This document shows, piece after piece, positions 52,392 to 63,235 of a stretch of DNA of 64,000 nt. Numbering within the stretch: position 1 is the stretch's first letter; the number at the start of each line of letters is the position of its first letter. The DNA is taken from assembly GCF_010500845.1 (NCBI RefSeq), contig NZ_JAAAMI010000003.1, positions 186,001 through 250,000 on the forward strand, in the 5' to 3' direction. This DNA comes from Flagellimonas sediminis. Lineage in GTDB: Bacteria; Bacteroidota; Bacteroidia; Flavobacteriales; Flavobacteriaceae. Below the pieces are notes generated by a model. It made no database searches. It worked only from the letters and a program-made list of their open reading frames with translations, and was not told the DNA's origin. The position numbers and the translations under genes were made by a program.

Positions 52392-54305
52392 ATGGCGCAG
52401 ATCAATTATGAACAGGAGTTCAAAAGATCCATAAAGGATCCGGAAAATTTCTGGATGGATCAAGCTTCGCAGATCAGTTGGTTTCAAAAACCAACGCGGG
52501 CAATCAGTAAGGAAGCCAATGGGTTTTACCAATGGTTCAAAGGAGGAAAATTGAATACCTCTTATTTAGCCCTTGATGCCCATATCGAAAATGGTCGGGG
52601 AGACGACATTGCACTGATTTACGATTCTCCGGTTACGCAATCGATTGCGAAACACACCTATCTGGAATTGAGGGACATGGTAAGTCGATTGGCTGGCGGG
52701 ATGCAGCGCTTGGGGGTCGAAAAGGGGGACACCGTCATCATTTATATGCCCATGATTCCACAGGCGGTGGTATCCATGTTGGCCTGCGCAAGGCTTGGGG
52801 CGATACACTCAGTGGTATTCGGTGGTTTTGCCCCGCATGAGTTGGCTATCAGGATAGACGATGCCAAACCGAAACTCATTATTACGGCGACTTCAGGGAT
52901 AGAGGTGAATCGCATCATTCCCTACAAGCCCATGGTGGATGAAGCCATAAAAACGGCAACCCATTCCCCGGAACACGTCATTGTCTTCAACCGAAAACTG
53001 GGAGCGATTCGCCCCGATGGGGAGAACGATATTGATTATGCCACGTTGATGAAAATCGCGGATCCTGTTCGTTGGACCGAAGTGGACGCCACCGATCCCT
53101 TGTACATTTTGTATACTTCTGGAACAACAGGCAAACCTAAGGGAATCATTCGTGACAATGGAGGGCATGCCGTGGCCATGCACTACAGTATGAAACATGT
53201 TTACGGGGTCAACCCAAGAGAAGTATTTTGGGCGGCCAGCGACGTGGGATGGGTCGTGGGACACAGTTACATTGTGTACGCCCCCCTGATCTATGGCTGT
53301 ACTACGGTGCTTTTTGAAGGGAAACCTGTTCGAACCCCCGATGCCTCTACTTTTTGGCGGGTAATCAACGATCATGATGTAAATGTGATGTTCACAGCAC
53401 CCACGGCCATACGTGCCATTAAAAAAGAAGACCCGAATGGGGAATTCATCAAACAGTTTAAAATGTGCAATCTAAGGTATCTCTTTTTGGCCGGGGAACG
53501 TTGCGATGCAAGCACATTGGAGTGGGCTGGGGAAAAATTGAACGTGCCCGTAATCGACCATTGGTGGCAAACCGAATCTGGATGGCCCATCGTTGCCAAT
53601 ATGATGGGATTTGAAAATCATTTTGAGGTAAAGCCTGGATCGGCAACCAAACCGGTTTGTGGATACGATGTACAGATTCTTCGGGAAGATGGTACCCAAG
53701 CCCAACCAAGGGAAGAAGGCTATGTGGCGGTGAAATTGCCATTGCCCCCAGGAACCTTGCCCAATCTTTGGGGAGATACGGAGCGATTTGTAAAGGGGTA
53801 CCTGCAAAGATTTGAAGGCTATTATTTTTCTGGTGATGGTGGCTATATAGATGAGGAGGGATATGTGTTCATCACCGGAAGGGTAGATGACATCATCAAT
53901 GTGGCCGGTCACCGTTTATCTACTGCGGAAATGGAAGAAGTGGTGGCCAAGCACCCCGATGTGGCCGAATGTTGTGTGGTGGGAATAGAGGATGACTTAA
54001 AAGGACAGGTACCTCTAGCGCTTGCAGTACTCAAGGCTGGTTCGGAGATTGAACATTTTCAATTACAGTCGGAAGTGGTGAATGATGTCCGCAAGGCAAT
54101 TGGTCCTGTGGCCGCACTAAAAAAGGTGCTGGTTGTGGAACGCTTGCCAAAGACTCGATCTGGAAAAATACTCAGAAAAATAATTCGGGCCATTGCCGAT
54201 GGCAAGGAGTACAATGTACCTTCAACCATTGATGATCCAGAAATTCTTTCAGAAATCCAAAACCTGTTTGAAGGTCAAATGGTTGGCGTTTTTGAGAAAA
54301 AGTAA
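52392..54305 (+). CDS. Propionyl-CoA/acetyl-CoA synthetase (AMP-forming)
   Basis: 637 residues of the ANL superfamily. N-terminal ACAS_N part (QINYEQEFKRSIKDPENFWMDQASQISWF), AMP-binding P-loop YTSGTTGKPKGIIRDNGGHAV, WAASDVGWVVGHSYIVYAPLIYGC, WWQTESGWPI, then the hinge and C-terminal lysine for adenylation (RLPKTRSGKILRKIIR). PKGIIRDNGGHAVAM is closest to propionate-type PrpE enzymes (short-chain acyl-CoA synthetase). The ATG at 52392 has the better context than one at 52359. Confidence 0.9.
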   Translation: MAQINYEQEFKRSIKDPENFWMDQASQISWFQKPTRAISKEANGFYQWFKGGKLNTSYLALDAHIENGRGDDIALIYDSPVTQSIAKHTYLELRDMVSRLAGGMQRLGVEKGDTVIIYMPMIPQAVVSMLACARLGAIHSVVFGGFAPHELAIRIDDAKPKLIITATSGIEVNRIIPYKPMVDEAIKTATHSPEHVIVFNRKLGAIRPDGENDIDYATLMKIADPVRWTEVDATDPLYILYTSGTTGKPKGIIRDNGGHAVAMHYSMKHVYGVNPREVFWAASDVGWVVGHSYIVYAPLIYGCTTVLFEGKPVRTPDASTFWRVINDHDVNVMFTAPTAIRAIKKEDPNGEFIKQFKMCNLRYLFLAGERCDASTLEWAGEKLNVPVIDHWWQTESGWPIVANMMGFENHFEVKPGSATKPVCGYDVQILREDGTQAQPREEGYVAVKLPLPPGTLPNLWGDTERFVKGYLQRFEGYYFSGDGGYIDEEGYVFITGRVDDIINVAGHRLSTAEMEEVVAKHPDVAECCVVGIEDDLKGQVPLALAVLKAGSEIEHFQLQSEVVNDVRKAIGPVAALKKVLVVERLPKTRSGKILRKIIRAIADGKEYNVPSTIDDPEILSEIQNLFEGQMVGVFEKK

Positions 54306-54308
54306 AGA

Positions 54309-54342
54309 ACAAAAAAGGGAGCTGCTTTAGCTCCCTTTTTTG
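54309..54342. terminator. Bidirectional rho-independent terminator
   Basis: AAAAAAGGGAGCT, loop GCTTT, AGCTCCCTTTTTT (arms 54311-54323 and 54329-54341), between the convergent acyl-CoA synthetase and surface-protein genes. Confidence 0.9.
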
Positions 54343-57300
54343 TTAGTTCTTATTTACCCGATAGGTGACTTTTCTGTTGGTGATGACCGTCCCGACCTTT
54401 AAGTTCAAAGTGGCTTGGTTTGAGGTCAATGCAGTACAGCTTGCCGTGGAATTGGAAACCAAAACACGGAAGATATATCCGTTTTTATCCAAATCCGGAC
54501 TGTTCACGGTGAGATTTGTCGTTGAGGTTCCGCTATAATCGGGACCATCTGCCAAAGGAACAAAATTACTTCCCCCGTCGGTGCTCACTTGCCATTGGTA
54601 GGTATCAATCCCCGTGGTGGAAACGGAAAAACTTCCGTTATTGCCCACGATTATATTTTGATCCGAAGGTTGTGTGTCGATGGTGAAAGGATCTACCGTG
54701 ATGGTCTGTTCCACATCAAAGGTATTACCAGAGGCATCAGTAATCCTATAAGTTCTTGTTATGATTTCTGGGTTGGATCCCCCGTCGCTTGCGTCACTGA
54801 TAAAAGTAACGGTCGGACTTGGGTCGCAGTTATCTGCTTCATCAGTAACAATGTTCACATCGGCGGCCGGGATGTCGTCAGAACAATACACGGTCAACGG
54901 AGCCGGGGCACTGGCCGTTGGCGCAGTTGGGTCTACGGTGATGGTTGTTGTAGCGGCCAAGTTTGGGCCAGCTGGGTCACCCGGCATACCCCCATATTCC
55001 ACTAAATATCCCTTAGGTTGATAATCACCGCTGGCGGCCCCAGTATTGGAAAGGTCGTTCCAGGATCCGGGCAATCCTATCCCTGGAGCGGTAATGTGTG
55101 CATAGTCTTCATCCCCGGATTGATTTGGCTCTCCGGTATTCCAGAAAGAATAAGCGAACGCTGTACCTCCTGCGTTACCACGCCAAAACAAAGTTCCGGC
55201 TTCAGGACCGGTAACCCAGTACCAATCACCTTCCAAAGCCGCATCACTGGCTCCAATCCATCCGGCACCGGGTGCCTGGGAACCTAAAAGATCGGATTCA
55301 TCCTGGATGGAAATGGTAGCCAAATATCCTTGGAGACCATAGAAAGTTCGTAATGCAGCAGCATCACGTGCGTTGGTCCAAGTAATTCCCAATGCGGGGA
55401 CATATTCGTAATAGTGACCGGTTGATGCCAGGTAGTTTGCTTCATCCAGCACAATGGAGAAACTTCGGGTATCCCCAGAAGCTACTGTTGCTGTGGTTTG
55501 AAACACGACTGCATTAATGGCTGCCTCAAATTCTGCCAAGGTTGCGGGCCCCGTCAAGGTCAATCTTCCTTCGGAAGAACTCCAGGTGGCCGCAATGCTT
55601 GGATGCGATCCGGTCAAGCTTAAGAGATCTCCCGTGTTGTCGTAATTGGACGTAATCTGCACGAAAACAGCATCCAAAGTGCTACTATCCGGATCGGTGA
55701 TGCTGATACTTTCCACCACTGAAATGGTATTTCCTGGGCAGAATATTTGATCTCCCGTAGCCGTTACAGAAGGAGGTTGATTACCGTTGTTGATGTCGTC
55801 CCTAAAATCCAAATCCCCTCCGGATCCCAAATCCCCATCAGAATCGGGAAGCATTAAGCTGCCTCCACTGGTGGTCGTGGGGTCGTCTATGGTTCCCCCT
55901 GGATCGCTGTAATCCGTAGAGGTATCCATGTTGTTGTCCAATCCATCATTGTCCGAGTCGCTGCCAGAAAGCGACAGTGCAGCTTCGGTGGTGTCATTGG
56001 CGCCGTCATTATCGCTATCTGTATCCAGGAAATCCGGTGTTGCATCACCATCTGTATCAACGTAGGCAATTCCTCCACTTTCGTAGGCATCGTCCAATCC
56101 ATTATTATTGGCATCGGTTCCTGAAGGTGCCGTATAACCTGTAGATGTTTGCGCTTCCACATTGTCAGGGATTCCATCACCGTCACTATCCAAATCTTGG
56201 TAGTTGGGTATCCCATCTCCGTCCGTATCCATAGTGGTACAATCGAACGCCCCCGCGTAACTGGCACCATATACCCTCGCTCCAACTTGATAGGCTTCAA
56301 CACGTAGATATTCCAAGGCACTGCCCGATACGGTAAAAGTTACTTCCCTGATCGATCCGGGGGCTGTATTGTCCGCGTTGGCGATCCAGCCGTTACTGTT
56401 CCCGGCAGCATCGGATCTTTGCAATTGCATGTCGGTATCGGTCACGGCGGGATCCGCCCCGACGAATACACTGACACTGGTCCCCACAGGTATAGCTTCA
56501 GGGAACCTTAGCAAAAGGATTGAACTTGATCCAGGGTAAGTGCTTATGGGGTTGTAGGCAAAAGTAGTGCCGGGAGCCCCTTCAGCATTGGAGGCATTAG
56601 TAAAATTTCTAATGTTTGTAGCGGTCTGTACAAAGCTTCCTCCCAAACCACCACATTCATCGGTGTCCAATATACCGTCGTTGTCATCATCCACATCTGT
56701 AGTATCGTCAATACCGTCACCATCTAGGTCGTTAACGGTAGTGCCACAATTGGAATACAATTTGGAAAAGGGAATATTCTGTTTGGAAATGGAGGGTCCC
56801 TGATACTGTACTGCCAAGTTGGAACTACCGCCATTTTCAAAAAATAAAACCATGATATCATGCAGACCCACGGAAAGGGTAACGGAACCTGATCTTTCTT
56901 GGTTGCCGTGGTTACCGTCATTGTTTACGATCTGGACGCCATCAATGTAAAGCTTTGATCCGTCATCCGAAGAAGTGTAAAAGGTATGACTTCCTGCGGT
57001 GTCTATTTGCAGGTAACCCTTGTATCGGATCCCAAAACTGTCAGTATCCCCTGGATCTTCCTGATTTTGGAGATTGTTTACGTCAAAACTGGTGTACGTT
57101 CCAGATCCCAAGGCACCGGTGGTCGGAATATTATCGACAGTACTGCCAGAAGGTACACCATCGTAAAATTCAAAATCTATTTCACCATTACAAATTCCTG
57201 AAACGCCCTCAACGGTCACGTTATCAATAAAGTATTGTTCGTTGTTGTTGTTGTTGTACATCCGAACCCTGAGTTCAAGTGTACTATTTCCGGATGTGGG

Positions 57301-57765
57301 TATATTAACCGTATAAGAGGAGTTTAAAGGATCTGAATTGGAACCGGAGGCGTTCTCGAATTGCAGCCAAGAGCCTCCATCAATACGGTATTCCCCAATG
57401 AAGTAATCCTGTCCATCATCCATACGGTTAGGGTCATTTACCCTAGTATCCATACTAAAACTGATGAAAGAGTACCCCGTTATGTTGATAGCGTTAACCT
57501 GCCAAGTGCCCATTCCTCCCAAATTTCTTGCACGTAATTCGCTGTTTTGAACAGAAAGACTACCGCCTCTGTCGGTAGTCCAACTTGAGGCTGAAGGTCC
57601 CGTGGCAGTACCGCTGGTTGTACCATTACTATAGCTGAAGTTTTCACTCCAAAGTGTGGTCTGGGAAAAAGAGAGGAAGCTTCCCCATAAAAAAAAGGCC
57701 AAGAGCAATTTATGGCCATTGGAAATTTTAGGGGATTTTCCCTTGACGAACAATGTTGAGGTCAT
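54343..57765 (-). CDS. Large secreted adhesin-like protein (PA14, thrombospondin type 3 repeats, C-type lectin)
   Basis: 1140 residues, signal peptide to about residue 35 (LSFSQ). Order: an N-terminal beta-sandwich (38-190), a PA14 domain (192-342: [27 protein letters not shown]), calcium-binding thrombospondin type 3 repeats (345-372: [19 protein letters not shown]; again 512-658), a cadherin-like section, a C-type lectin domain (about 780-920: [49 protein letters not shown]), a HYR-like domain (about 930-1045) and an Ig-like domain. The C terminus ([19 protein letters not shown]) is not a known type IX secretion signal of type A or B. Probably calcium-dependent, glycan-binding and on the cell surface. 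Confidence 0.85.
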   Translation of the reverse strand: MTSTLFVKGKSPKISNGHKLLLAFFLWGSFLSFSQTTLWSENFSYSNGTTSGTATGPSASSWTTDRGGSLSVQNSELRARNLGGMGTWQVNAINITGYSFISFSMDTRVNDPNRMDDGQDYFIGEYRIDGGSWLQFENASGSNSDPLNSSYTVNIPTSGNSTLELRVRMYNNNNNEQYFIDNVTVEGVSGICNGEIDFEFYDGVPSGSTVDNIPTTGALGSGTYTSFDVNNLQNQEDPGDTDSFGIRYKGYLQIDTAGSHTFYTSSDDGSKLYIDGVQIVNNDGNHGNQERSGSVTLSVGLHDIMVLFFENGGSSNLAVQYQGPSISKQNIPFSKLYSNCGTTVNDLDGDGIDDTTDVDDDNDGILDTDECGGLGGSFVQTATNIRNFTNASNAEGAPGTTFAYNPISTYPGSSSILLLRFPEAIPVGTSVSVFVGADPAVTDTDMQLQRSDAAGNSNGWIANADNTAPGSIREVTFTVSGSALEYLRVEAYQVGARVYGASYAGAFDCTTMDTDGDGIPNYQDLDSDGDGIPDNVEAQTSTGYTAPSGTDANNNGLDDAYESGGIAYVDTDGDATPDFLDTDSDNDGANDTTEAALSLSGSDSDNDGLDNNMDTSTDYSDPGGTIDDPTTTSGGSLMLPDSDGDLGSGGDLDFRDDINNGNQPPSVTATGDQIFCPGNTISVVESISITDPDSSTLDAVFVQITSNYDNTGDLLSLTGSHPSIAATWSSSEGRLTLTGPATLAEFEAAINAVVFQTTATVASGDTRSFSIVLDEANYLASTGHYYEYVPALGITWTNARDAAALRTFYGLQGYLATISIQDESDLLGSQAPGAGWIGASDAALEGDWYWVTGPEAGTLFWRGNAGGTAFAYSFWNTGEPNQSGDEDYAHITAPGIGLPGSWNDLSNTGAASGDYQPKGYLVEYGGMPGDPAGPNLAATTTITVDPTAPTASAPAPLTVYCSDDIPAADVNIVTDEADNCDPSPTVTFISDASDGGSNPEIITRTYRITDASGNTFDVEQTITVDPFTIDTQPSDQNIIVGNNGSFSVSTTGIDTYQWQVSTDGGSNFVPLADGPDYSGTSTTNLTVNSPDLDKNGYIFRVLVSNSTASCTALTSNQATLNLKVGTVITNRKVTYRVNKN

Positions 57766-57785
57766 GTTCCATGTTGATTTGAATA

Positions 57786-57793
57786 CAAAGCTA
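57786..57793 (-). promoter_or_regulatory. Probable -7 element of the adhesin-like gene
   Basis: TAGCTTTG on the minus strand fits TAnnTTTG, with TTTT at the exact -33 spacing of 19 nt, 20 nt upstream of the start codon. Confidence 0.5.
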
Positions 57794-57816
57794 AGCCCGT
57801 GATCCTTTACTGAAAA

Positions 57817-58015
57817 TATTTGTTGTGAAATGGGTATTTAGCCATGTTAATAGGTAAATTTGTTTAGTCTGGGGCTTTAACAACAAGCGGAAACTGCAGG
57901 GGTCGTTTGTTGAAATGGCAAGTAATCTTGGGGTGCTCTGGACCAAACGCTTCATGAATAAAGGCGTATCAAAGTTTTGTGTGCCACATACTTGCACTTG
58001 CGGAAATATTTGTCG
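57817..58015. other. Intergenic DNA between the adhesin-like gene and rimP leader
   Basis: About 200 nt with no gene, RNA or repeat that I recognise. Confidence 0.4.
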
Positions 58016-58080
58016 TATATTTGCGCCACTGAACGGATATAGAAGTATTCATGAGGGGACTTTGTGTCCCCTCTTTTATT
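58016..58080 (+). promoter_or_regulatory. rimP-nusA-infB promoter -7 box and attenuator-like leader hairpin
   Basis: TATATTTG (58016-58023) is a -7 match. About 30 nt later GAGGGGAC-TTTGT-GTCCCCTC (arms 58053-58060 and 58066-58073) followed by TTTTATT has all features of an intrinsic terminator, yet it stands before the first codon (58092). The layout suggests regulated premature termination of the operon. Confidence 0.65.
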
Positions 58081-58091
58081 ACTGATTTCTT

Positions 58092-58553
58092 ATGTTGAAG
58101 GAAAAAGTGGAATCGTTGTTGAGCAAGGCCTTGGAAGAACGTCCTTCCTTGTTTTTGATTGATTTTACCGTAGGCGGGGACAATACTATTAAAGTTGTTC
58201 TGGACGGTGATAAAGGAGTGAGCCTTCAGGATTGTATGGATGTGAGCAGGGCCATAGAACACAATCTCGACCGTGAGGAAGAAGATTTTTCTCTCGAAGT
58301 GGCCTCGGCCGGAGCGGCTTCGCCCATGCGATTGCCAAGACAGTATGCCAAGAATATTGGACGACAATTGAAGGTACACACCAATGGCCATGAATTGGAA
58401 GGAACTTTGGTGGAAACCTCTGAAAATAGTATTACCTTGGAGTGGAAGGCGCGTGAGCCCAAACCCAATGGTAAGGGAAAGGTAACAGTGCAGAAAAAGC
58501 AAGAAATTGCATTTTCTGATATCCAGGAAGCAAAAGTTATATTAAAATTTTAA
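58092..58553 (+). CDS. rimP: Ribosome maturation factor RimP
   Basis: 153 residues; needed for 30S maturation. Features: VESLLSKALEERPSLFLIDFTVGGDNTIKVVLDGDKGVSLQDCMDVSRAIEHNLDREEEDFSLEVASAGAASPMRLPRQYAKNIGRQLKV, the classic RimP N-domain and Sm-like C-domain. It begins the rimP-nusA-infB operon, 13 nt before nusA. Confidence 0.96.
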   Translation: MLKEKVESLLSKALEERPSLFLIDFTVGGDNTIKVVLDGDKGVSLQDCMDVSRAIEHNLDREEEDFSLEVASAGAASPMRLPRQYAKNIGRQLKVHTNGHELEGTLVETSENSITLEWKAREPKPNGKGKVTVQKKQEIAFSDIQEAKVILKF

Positions 58554-58566
58554 TCGTAGTAGAAAA

Positions 58567-59799
58567 ATGGAAAACCTAGCGCTCATCGAATCCTTTTCGG
58601 AGTTCAAGGACGATAAGTTTATAGACAGGGTGACCCTTATGGCCATTTTGGAAGAAGTGTTCCGAAGTGCCCTCAAGAAGAAGTTTGGTTCTGACGACAA
58701 TTTTGATATCATCATCAACCCTGATAAAGGGGATTTGGAGATATGGAGAAACCGAGTGGTTGTGGAAGACGGTGAAGTGGAAGATCCCAATGAGGAAATT
58801 TCCCTTACCGAAGCCAGAAAGATCGAGCCCGATTTTGAAGTTGGGGAAGATGTTTCGGAAGAAGTGAAACTCATCGATTTGGGGAGAAGGGCCATTTTGG
58901 CATTGCGCCAAAACCTTATATCCAAGATCCATGAGCATGATAACACCACGATCTATAAACAATTTAAAGATCTTGAAGGAGAGATCTATACTGCTGAGGT
59001 TCATCACATCCGCCACAAGGCCGTTATCTTGTTGGACGATGAGGGCAATGAGATTATCCTTCCAAAAGAAAAACAGATTCCATCCGACTTTTTCCGCAAA
59101 GGGGACAACGTACGTGGAATCATTGAGAGTGTGGAGTTGAAAGGGAACAAGCCTACCATTATCATGTCCAGGACTTCCCCAACGTTTTTGGAGCAATTGT
59201 TCTTCCAAGAAATCCCAGAAGTGTTCGATGGATTGATTACCATTAAAAAGGCGGTCCGTATTCCTGGAGAAAAAGCCAAGGTTGCCGTGGATTCCTATGA
59301 TGACAGAATCGACCCGGTTGGTGCCTGTGTGGGGATGAAGGGGTCTCGTATACATGGTATCGTTCGCGAATTGGGTAATGAGAACATTGATGTGATCAAC
59401 TGGACCAACAATGCGCAATTGATGATTACAAGGGCGCTGAGTCCTGCAAAGGTTTCTTCGGTTAAATTGAACGAAGAGAAAAAAACAGCCCAGGTTTACC
59501 TAAAGCCAGAGGAAGTTTCCAAAGCTATTGGTAGAGGTGGGCATAACATACGATTGGCTGGTCAATTGACTGGTTATGAAATAGATGTGTTCCGTGAAGG
59601 TGTGGAAGAAGATGTGGAATTGACCGAGTTCTCAGACGAAATCGAAAGCTGGGTAATAGAGGAATTCAAGAAGATTGGATTGGATACCGCACGAAGCGTT
59701 TTGGAGCATGATTTGAACGATCTTACAAAACGAACCGATTTGGAAGAGGAAACTATCATGGATGTGATTCGCATCCTGAAGGAAGAATTTGAAGATTAG
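58567..59799 (+). CDS. nusA: Transcription termination/antitermination protein NusA
   Basis: 410 residues. N-terminal RNA-polymerase-binding domain to about 125, S1 domain (about 130-200: LEGEIYTAEVHHIRHKAVILLDDEGNEIILPKEKQIPSDFF), KH1 (about 225-285: IPGEKAKVAVDSYDDRIDPVGACVGMKGSRIHGIVRELG) and KH2 (about 300-345: KAIGRGGHNIRLAGQLTG). No C-terminal acidic repeats, unlike E. coli NusA, as usual in Bacteroidota. Middle gene of the operon. Confidence 0.97.
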   Translation: MENLALIESFSEFKDDKFIDRVTLMAILEEVFRSALKKKFGSDDNFDIIINPDKGDLEIWRNRVVVEDGEVEDPNEEISLTEARKIEPDFEVGEDVSEEVKLIDLGRRAILALRQNLISKIHEHDNTTIYKQFKDLEGEIYTAEVHHIRHKAVILLDDEGNEIILPKEKQIPSDFFRKGDNVRGIIESVELKGNKPTIIMSRTSPTFLEQLFFQEIPEVFDGLITIKKAVRIPGEKAKVAVDSYDDRIDPVGACVGMKGSRIHGIVRELGNENIDVINWTNNAQLMITRALSPAKVSSVKLNEEKKTAQVYLKPEEVSKAIGRGGHNIRLAGQLTGYEIDVFREGVEEDVELTEFSDEIESWVIEEFKKIGLDTARSVLEHDLNDLTKRTDLEEETIMDVIRILKEEFED

Positions 59800-59840
59800 A
59801 CTTATATTAGCAGCGAATTTTAGGGCAAGGAAATTAATTT

Positions 59841-62576
59841 ATGGCAGAAAATCCAACAATACGACTTAATAAAGTTCTTAGGGAATTGAACATTTCACTG
59901 GAAAGGGCGGTGGACTACCTGGCGGCCGAAGGCCACGAGGTAGAGGCACGTCCTACTACAAAAATTTCAGATGAGGTGTATCAGGTCCTGTTGGATGAGT
60001 TCCAAACGGATAAGAGTAAAAAAGTAGCTTCCAAAGAAGTTGGTGAAGAGAAGAGGAAGGAAAAAGAGGCTATCCGTGTCCAAATGGAACAAGAACAAGA
60101 GGAACGAAGAATCGCCAGGGAAAAACGCAATTCGGAGCAACAGGTGATAAAGGCTAAGGCTGAACTTGCCGGACCAAAAACGGTTGGTAAAATCGACCTT
60201 GACGCAAAACCGAACTTGCCCAAGGTGGAAGAGCCCAAACAAGAGGTGGTGGAAGAACCAAAACTAACGCCGCCTGTTGAGGAGAAGCCGCCTGTTGTGG
60301 AGGTCAAGAAAGAGGAGGTGAAGGTTGAGCCCAAAGAGGAAAAAGTTGAAAAGGTTGAAAAGGTGGAAGAAGAGGATGGCCCTAAGGAGTCCGATACCAT
60401 CAAGACCCAATACCAAAAACTTTCCGGACCTAAGATCACAGGTGATAAAATTGATCTTTCCCAATTCGAAAAGCCCAAAAAGAAAAAAGAGGACAATCAA
60501 AAGTCCAATACGGCTGGTTCGGATGCTGGAGCCGATAGAAGAAAACGCAGAAAGCGTATCGTTAAAAACGGTCCACAGCAACAGGGGGGCAATGGCCATC
60601 CGAACAGGCCCATGGGCAGTGGGCAAGGACCCCGAAAAGGGCAACGTCCTTCAACCATGCCAAAGGTAGAGCCTACCGAAGAAGAAGTACAAAAGCAGGT
60701 AAGGGAAACTTTGGAGAAACTCCAAGGTAAGGCCAGTAAAGGCAAAGGAGCCAAATACCGCAGGGAGAAAAGGGACCAACACCGCCAACAAACGGAGAAG
60801 GACCTGGAGCAACAGGAATTGGACAGCAAAATCCTCAAAGTTACAGAGTTCGTAACGGTAAACGAGGTAGCGGCCATGATGGATGTTCCTACTACCAAGA
60901 TTATATCTGCCTGTATGTCATTGGGTATCATGGTGACCATGAACCAACGTTTGGATGCAGAAACCCTTTCCATTGTAGCCGACGAATTTGGATATGAAGT
61001 TGAATTTGTCACCGCAGATATCGAAGAGGCCATTGAGGAGGAAGTAGATGCAGCGGAAGACTTGAAACCAAGGGCGCCGATTGTGACCGTAATGGGTCAC
61101 GTTGACCACGGTAAAACCTCGCTGTTGGATTACATTCGAGAAGAGAACGTAATTGCTGGGGAAAGCGGTGGTATCACCCAGCACATCGGCGCGTATGGGG
61201 TAACCTTGGATGGTGGCCAGAGAATAACCTTCTTGGATACGCCGGGTCACGAAGCGTTTACCGCGATGCGTGCACGTGGTGCCCAGGTTACGGATATCGC
61301 CATCATTGTTATCGCTGCGGATGATGACATCATGCCACAGACCAAGGAAGCCATCAGCCATGCACAGGCAGCCGGTGTTCCCATTGTGTTTGCTATCAAC
61401 AAAGTGGATAAGCCTACGGCCAATCCAGATAAGATAAAAGAAGGACTTGCCCAAATGAACCTATTGGTTGAAGATTGGGGGGGTAAGATCCAATCCCATG
61501 ACATTTCTGCCAAAACAGGACAGGGAGTTAAGGAGTTGTTGGAAAAGGTATTGCTTGAAGCCGAATTATTGGAGCTGAAAGCAAATCCGGACAAATTGGC
61601 CTCAGGTACCGTTGTGGAGGCTTTCTTGGATAAAGGTCGTGGATATGTTTCCACTGTCTTGGTGCAGTCTGGTACCTTGAATATTGGAGACTATGTATTG
61701 GCCGGAACCTGTAGTGGTAAAGTCAAGGCCATGCAGGATGAACGAGGAAAAATCATCAAAAAAGCTGGGCCCTCCACCCCAATTTCCATTTTGGGATTGG
61801 ATGGGGCGCCACAGGCCGGTGATAGGTTCAATGTTCTGCAAGATGAACGTGAGGCCAAGCAAATTGCCGCAAAACGTTCGCAATTGCAACGTGAACAATC
61901 GGTAAGGACACAGCGTCACATTACGTTGGATGAGATCGGAAGACGTATCGCCTTGGGCGACTTCAAGGAGTTGAACATTATCCTTAAAGGGGATGTGGAT
62001 GGTTCCGTGGAGGCCTTGACCGATTCGTTCCAGAAATTGTCCACTGCTGAGATTCAGGTGAACATCATCCATAAAGGTGTTGGAGCCATTACCGAATCGG
62101 ACGTGTTGTTAGCAAGTGCTTCAGATGCCATCATCATTGGATTTAACGTAAGGCCGATGGGTAATGCCCGTCAGGTTGCAGATAAGGAAGAAATCGATAT
62201 CAGGACCTATTCCATCATCTACGATGCCATCAACGATCTTAAAGACGCCATGGAGGGCATGTTGTCACCAGAAATCAAAGAAGAGATCACCGGTAATGCC
62301 GAGATCAGGGAAACCTTCAAGATTTCCAAAATTGGCACCATTGCCGGTTGTATGGTGACAAGTGGTAAAATCTTTAGAAATTCGCGCATTAGGTTGATCC
62401 GTGATGGCGTGGTGGTCTACACAGGCGAGTTGGCTTCCTTGAAACGATTCAAGGATGACGTCAAGGAAGTATCCAAAGGGTATGACTGTGGATTACAGAT
62501 CAAAAATTATAATGACATTCGGGAAGGGGATATTGTAGAAGCCTTCCAAGAGGTTGCAGTGAAGAAAAAGCTGTAA
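59841..62576 (+). CDS. infB: Translation initiation factor IF-2
   Basis: 911 residues. A long, charged and low-complexity N-terminal region (about 55-290, K/E/P/V-rich) precedes the IF2-N domain (about 330-385: [32 protein letters not shown]) and the GTPase domain (G1 GHVDHGKTS near 419; G3 DTPGHEAF; G4 NKVD), then domains II-IV up to the fMet-tRNA-binding C terminus. Last gene of rimP-nusA-infB; a terminator follows. Confidence 0.97.
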   Translation: MAENPTIRLNKVLRELNISLERAVDYLAAEGHEVEARPTTKISDEVYQVLLDEFQTDKSKKVASKEVGEEKRKEKEAIRVQMEQEQEERRIAREKRNSEQQVIKAKAELAGPKTVGKIDLDAKPNLPKVEEPKQEVVEEPKLTPPVEEKPPVVEVKKEEVKVEPKEEKVEKVEKVEEEDGPKESDTIKTQYQKLSGPKITGDKIDLSQFEKPKKKKEDNQKSNTAGSDAGADRRKRRKRIVKNGPQQQGGNGHPNRPMGSGQGPRKGQRPSTMPKVEPTEEEVQKQVRETLEKLQGKASKGKGAKYRREKRDQHRQQTEKDLEQQELDSKILKVTEFVTVNEVAAMMDVPTTKIISACMSLGIMVTMNQRLDAETLSIVADEFGYEVEFVTADIEEAIEEEVDAAEDLKPRAPIVTVMGHVDHGKTSLLDYIREENVIAGESGGITQHIGAYGVTLDGGQRITFLDTPGHEAFTAMRARGAQVTDIAIIVIAADDDIMPQTKEAISHAQAAGVPIVFAINKVDKPTANPDKIKEGLAQMNLLVEDWGGKIQSHDISAKTGQGVKELLEKVLLEAELLELKANPDKLASGTVVEAFLDKGRGYVSTVLVQSGTLNIGDYVLAGTCSGKVKAMQDERGKIIKKAGPSTPISILGLDGAPQAGDRFNVLQDEREAKQIAAKRSQLQREQSVRTQRHITLDEIGRRIALGDFKELNIILKGDVDGSVEALTDSFQKLSTAEIQVNIIHKGVGAITESDVLLASASDAIIIGFNVRPMGNARQVADKEEIDIRTYSIIYDAINDLKDAMEGMLSPEIKEEITGNAEIRETFKISKIGTIAGCMVTSGKIFRNSRIRLIRDGVVVYTGELASLKRFKDDVKEVSKGYDCGLQIKNYNDIREGDIVEAFQEVAVKKKL

Positions 62577-62599
62577 TCAGATTGATAGTACTAAAAAGG

Positions 62600-62630
62600 A
62601 AATCCCGCTTATGGCGGGATTTTTTTTATG
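62600..62630. terminator. Rho-independent terminator after infB
   Basis: AATCCCGC (62601-62608), loop TTATG, GCGGGATT (62614-62621) then TTTTTTTATG. Convergent with the SPOR-domain gene, so possibly bidirectional. Confidence 0.85.
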
Positions 62631-63000
62631 ATTTGGATTCGTTCTCCGGTTTTAGGAGCATGGCATCTGGATATTTCTTTCGAACCTCAAGATACTTTCG
62701 TTCCGCTTCCAATTTGGTCTTGAACCTGCCCAATCTTACACGATAGGTGGGCGATTCAAACTCGATTTTGGAGTACCAATCCGGAAAATCAATCTCTACT
62801 TGGGATTTTAGATTTTGGGCCTTTTGGTAGTCCCCAAAACCTACTTGAATCTGATAAAATCCAGATTTTGAATTTACGTCGGTATATAATTTTACCAATT
62901 GGTCAATTTTTGGATCTTGCTGAATGGTCACCTTGCCCTCCTGTGCGGAAAGATGAAGTGTTAAACCTATCAAAATAGCAGTAAATACGGGAGTTTTCAT
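62626..63000 (-). CDS. SPOR-domain exported protein
   Basis: 124 residues from ATG at 63000 with signal peptide (MKTPVFTAILIGLTLHLSAQ). Its last 80 residues form a SPOR domain (FYQIQVGFGDYQKAQNLKSQVEIDFPDWYSKIEFESPTYRVRLGRFKTKLEAERKYLEVRKKYPDAMLL), which binds denuded peptidoglycan strands at division sites. An in-frame ATG at 63036 is less plausible. The stop lies inside the terminator region of infB. Confidence 0.87.
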   Translation of the reverse strand: MKTPVFTAILIGLTLHLSAQEGKVTIQQDPKIDQLVKLYTDVNSKSGFYQIQVGFGDYQKAQNLKSQVEIDFPDWYSKIEFESPTYRVRLGRFKTKLEAERKYLEVRKKYPDAMLLKPENESKS

Positions 63001-63140
63001 ATTGTTCCGGTATTTTTGGATTATCTGTTGGTGCAAATGTAATTTATTATGTCCGAAACCGGATCGAGCCAGTTTATTTAGAATCTTTATAAATTAGATG
63101 TTATAAATACCTTAACATTTTAAAAAATGCCTGTATGTCT

Positions 63141-63148
63141 TACTTTTG
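63141..63148 (+). promoter_or_regulatory. Probable -7 element of the alternative complex III operon
   Basis: TACTTTTG matches TAnnTTTG; TTTT stands at the exact -33 spacing of 19 nt. A leader of about 80 nt separates it from the start codon at 63236. Confidence 0.5.
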
Positions 63149-63235
63149 TTGCCACTCTTGGTAGCGCAAAAAGCTATTGTTCTCAATTTCAATAGAAAGA
63201 ATCGTGCCAAGGATTTCGATAGAAATTTCGTAAAT

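Noticed and set aside
58576-59418. 280-codon minus-strand open frame
   Set aside because: Antisense to nusA, no signal, no domain.
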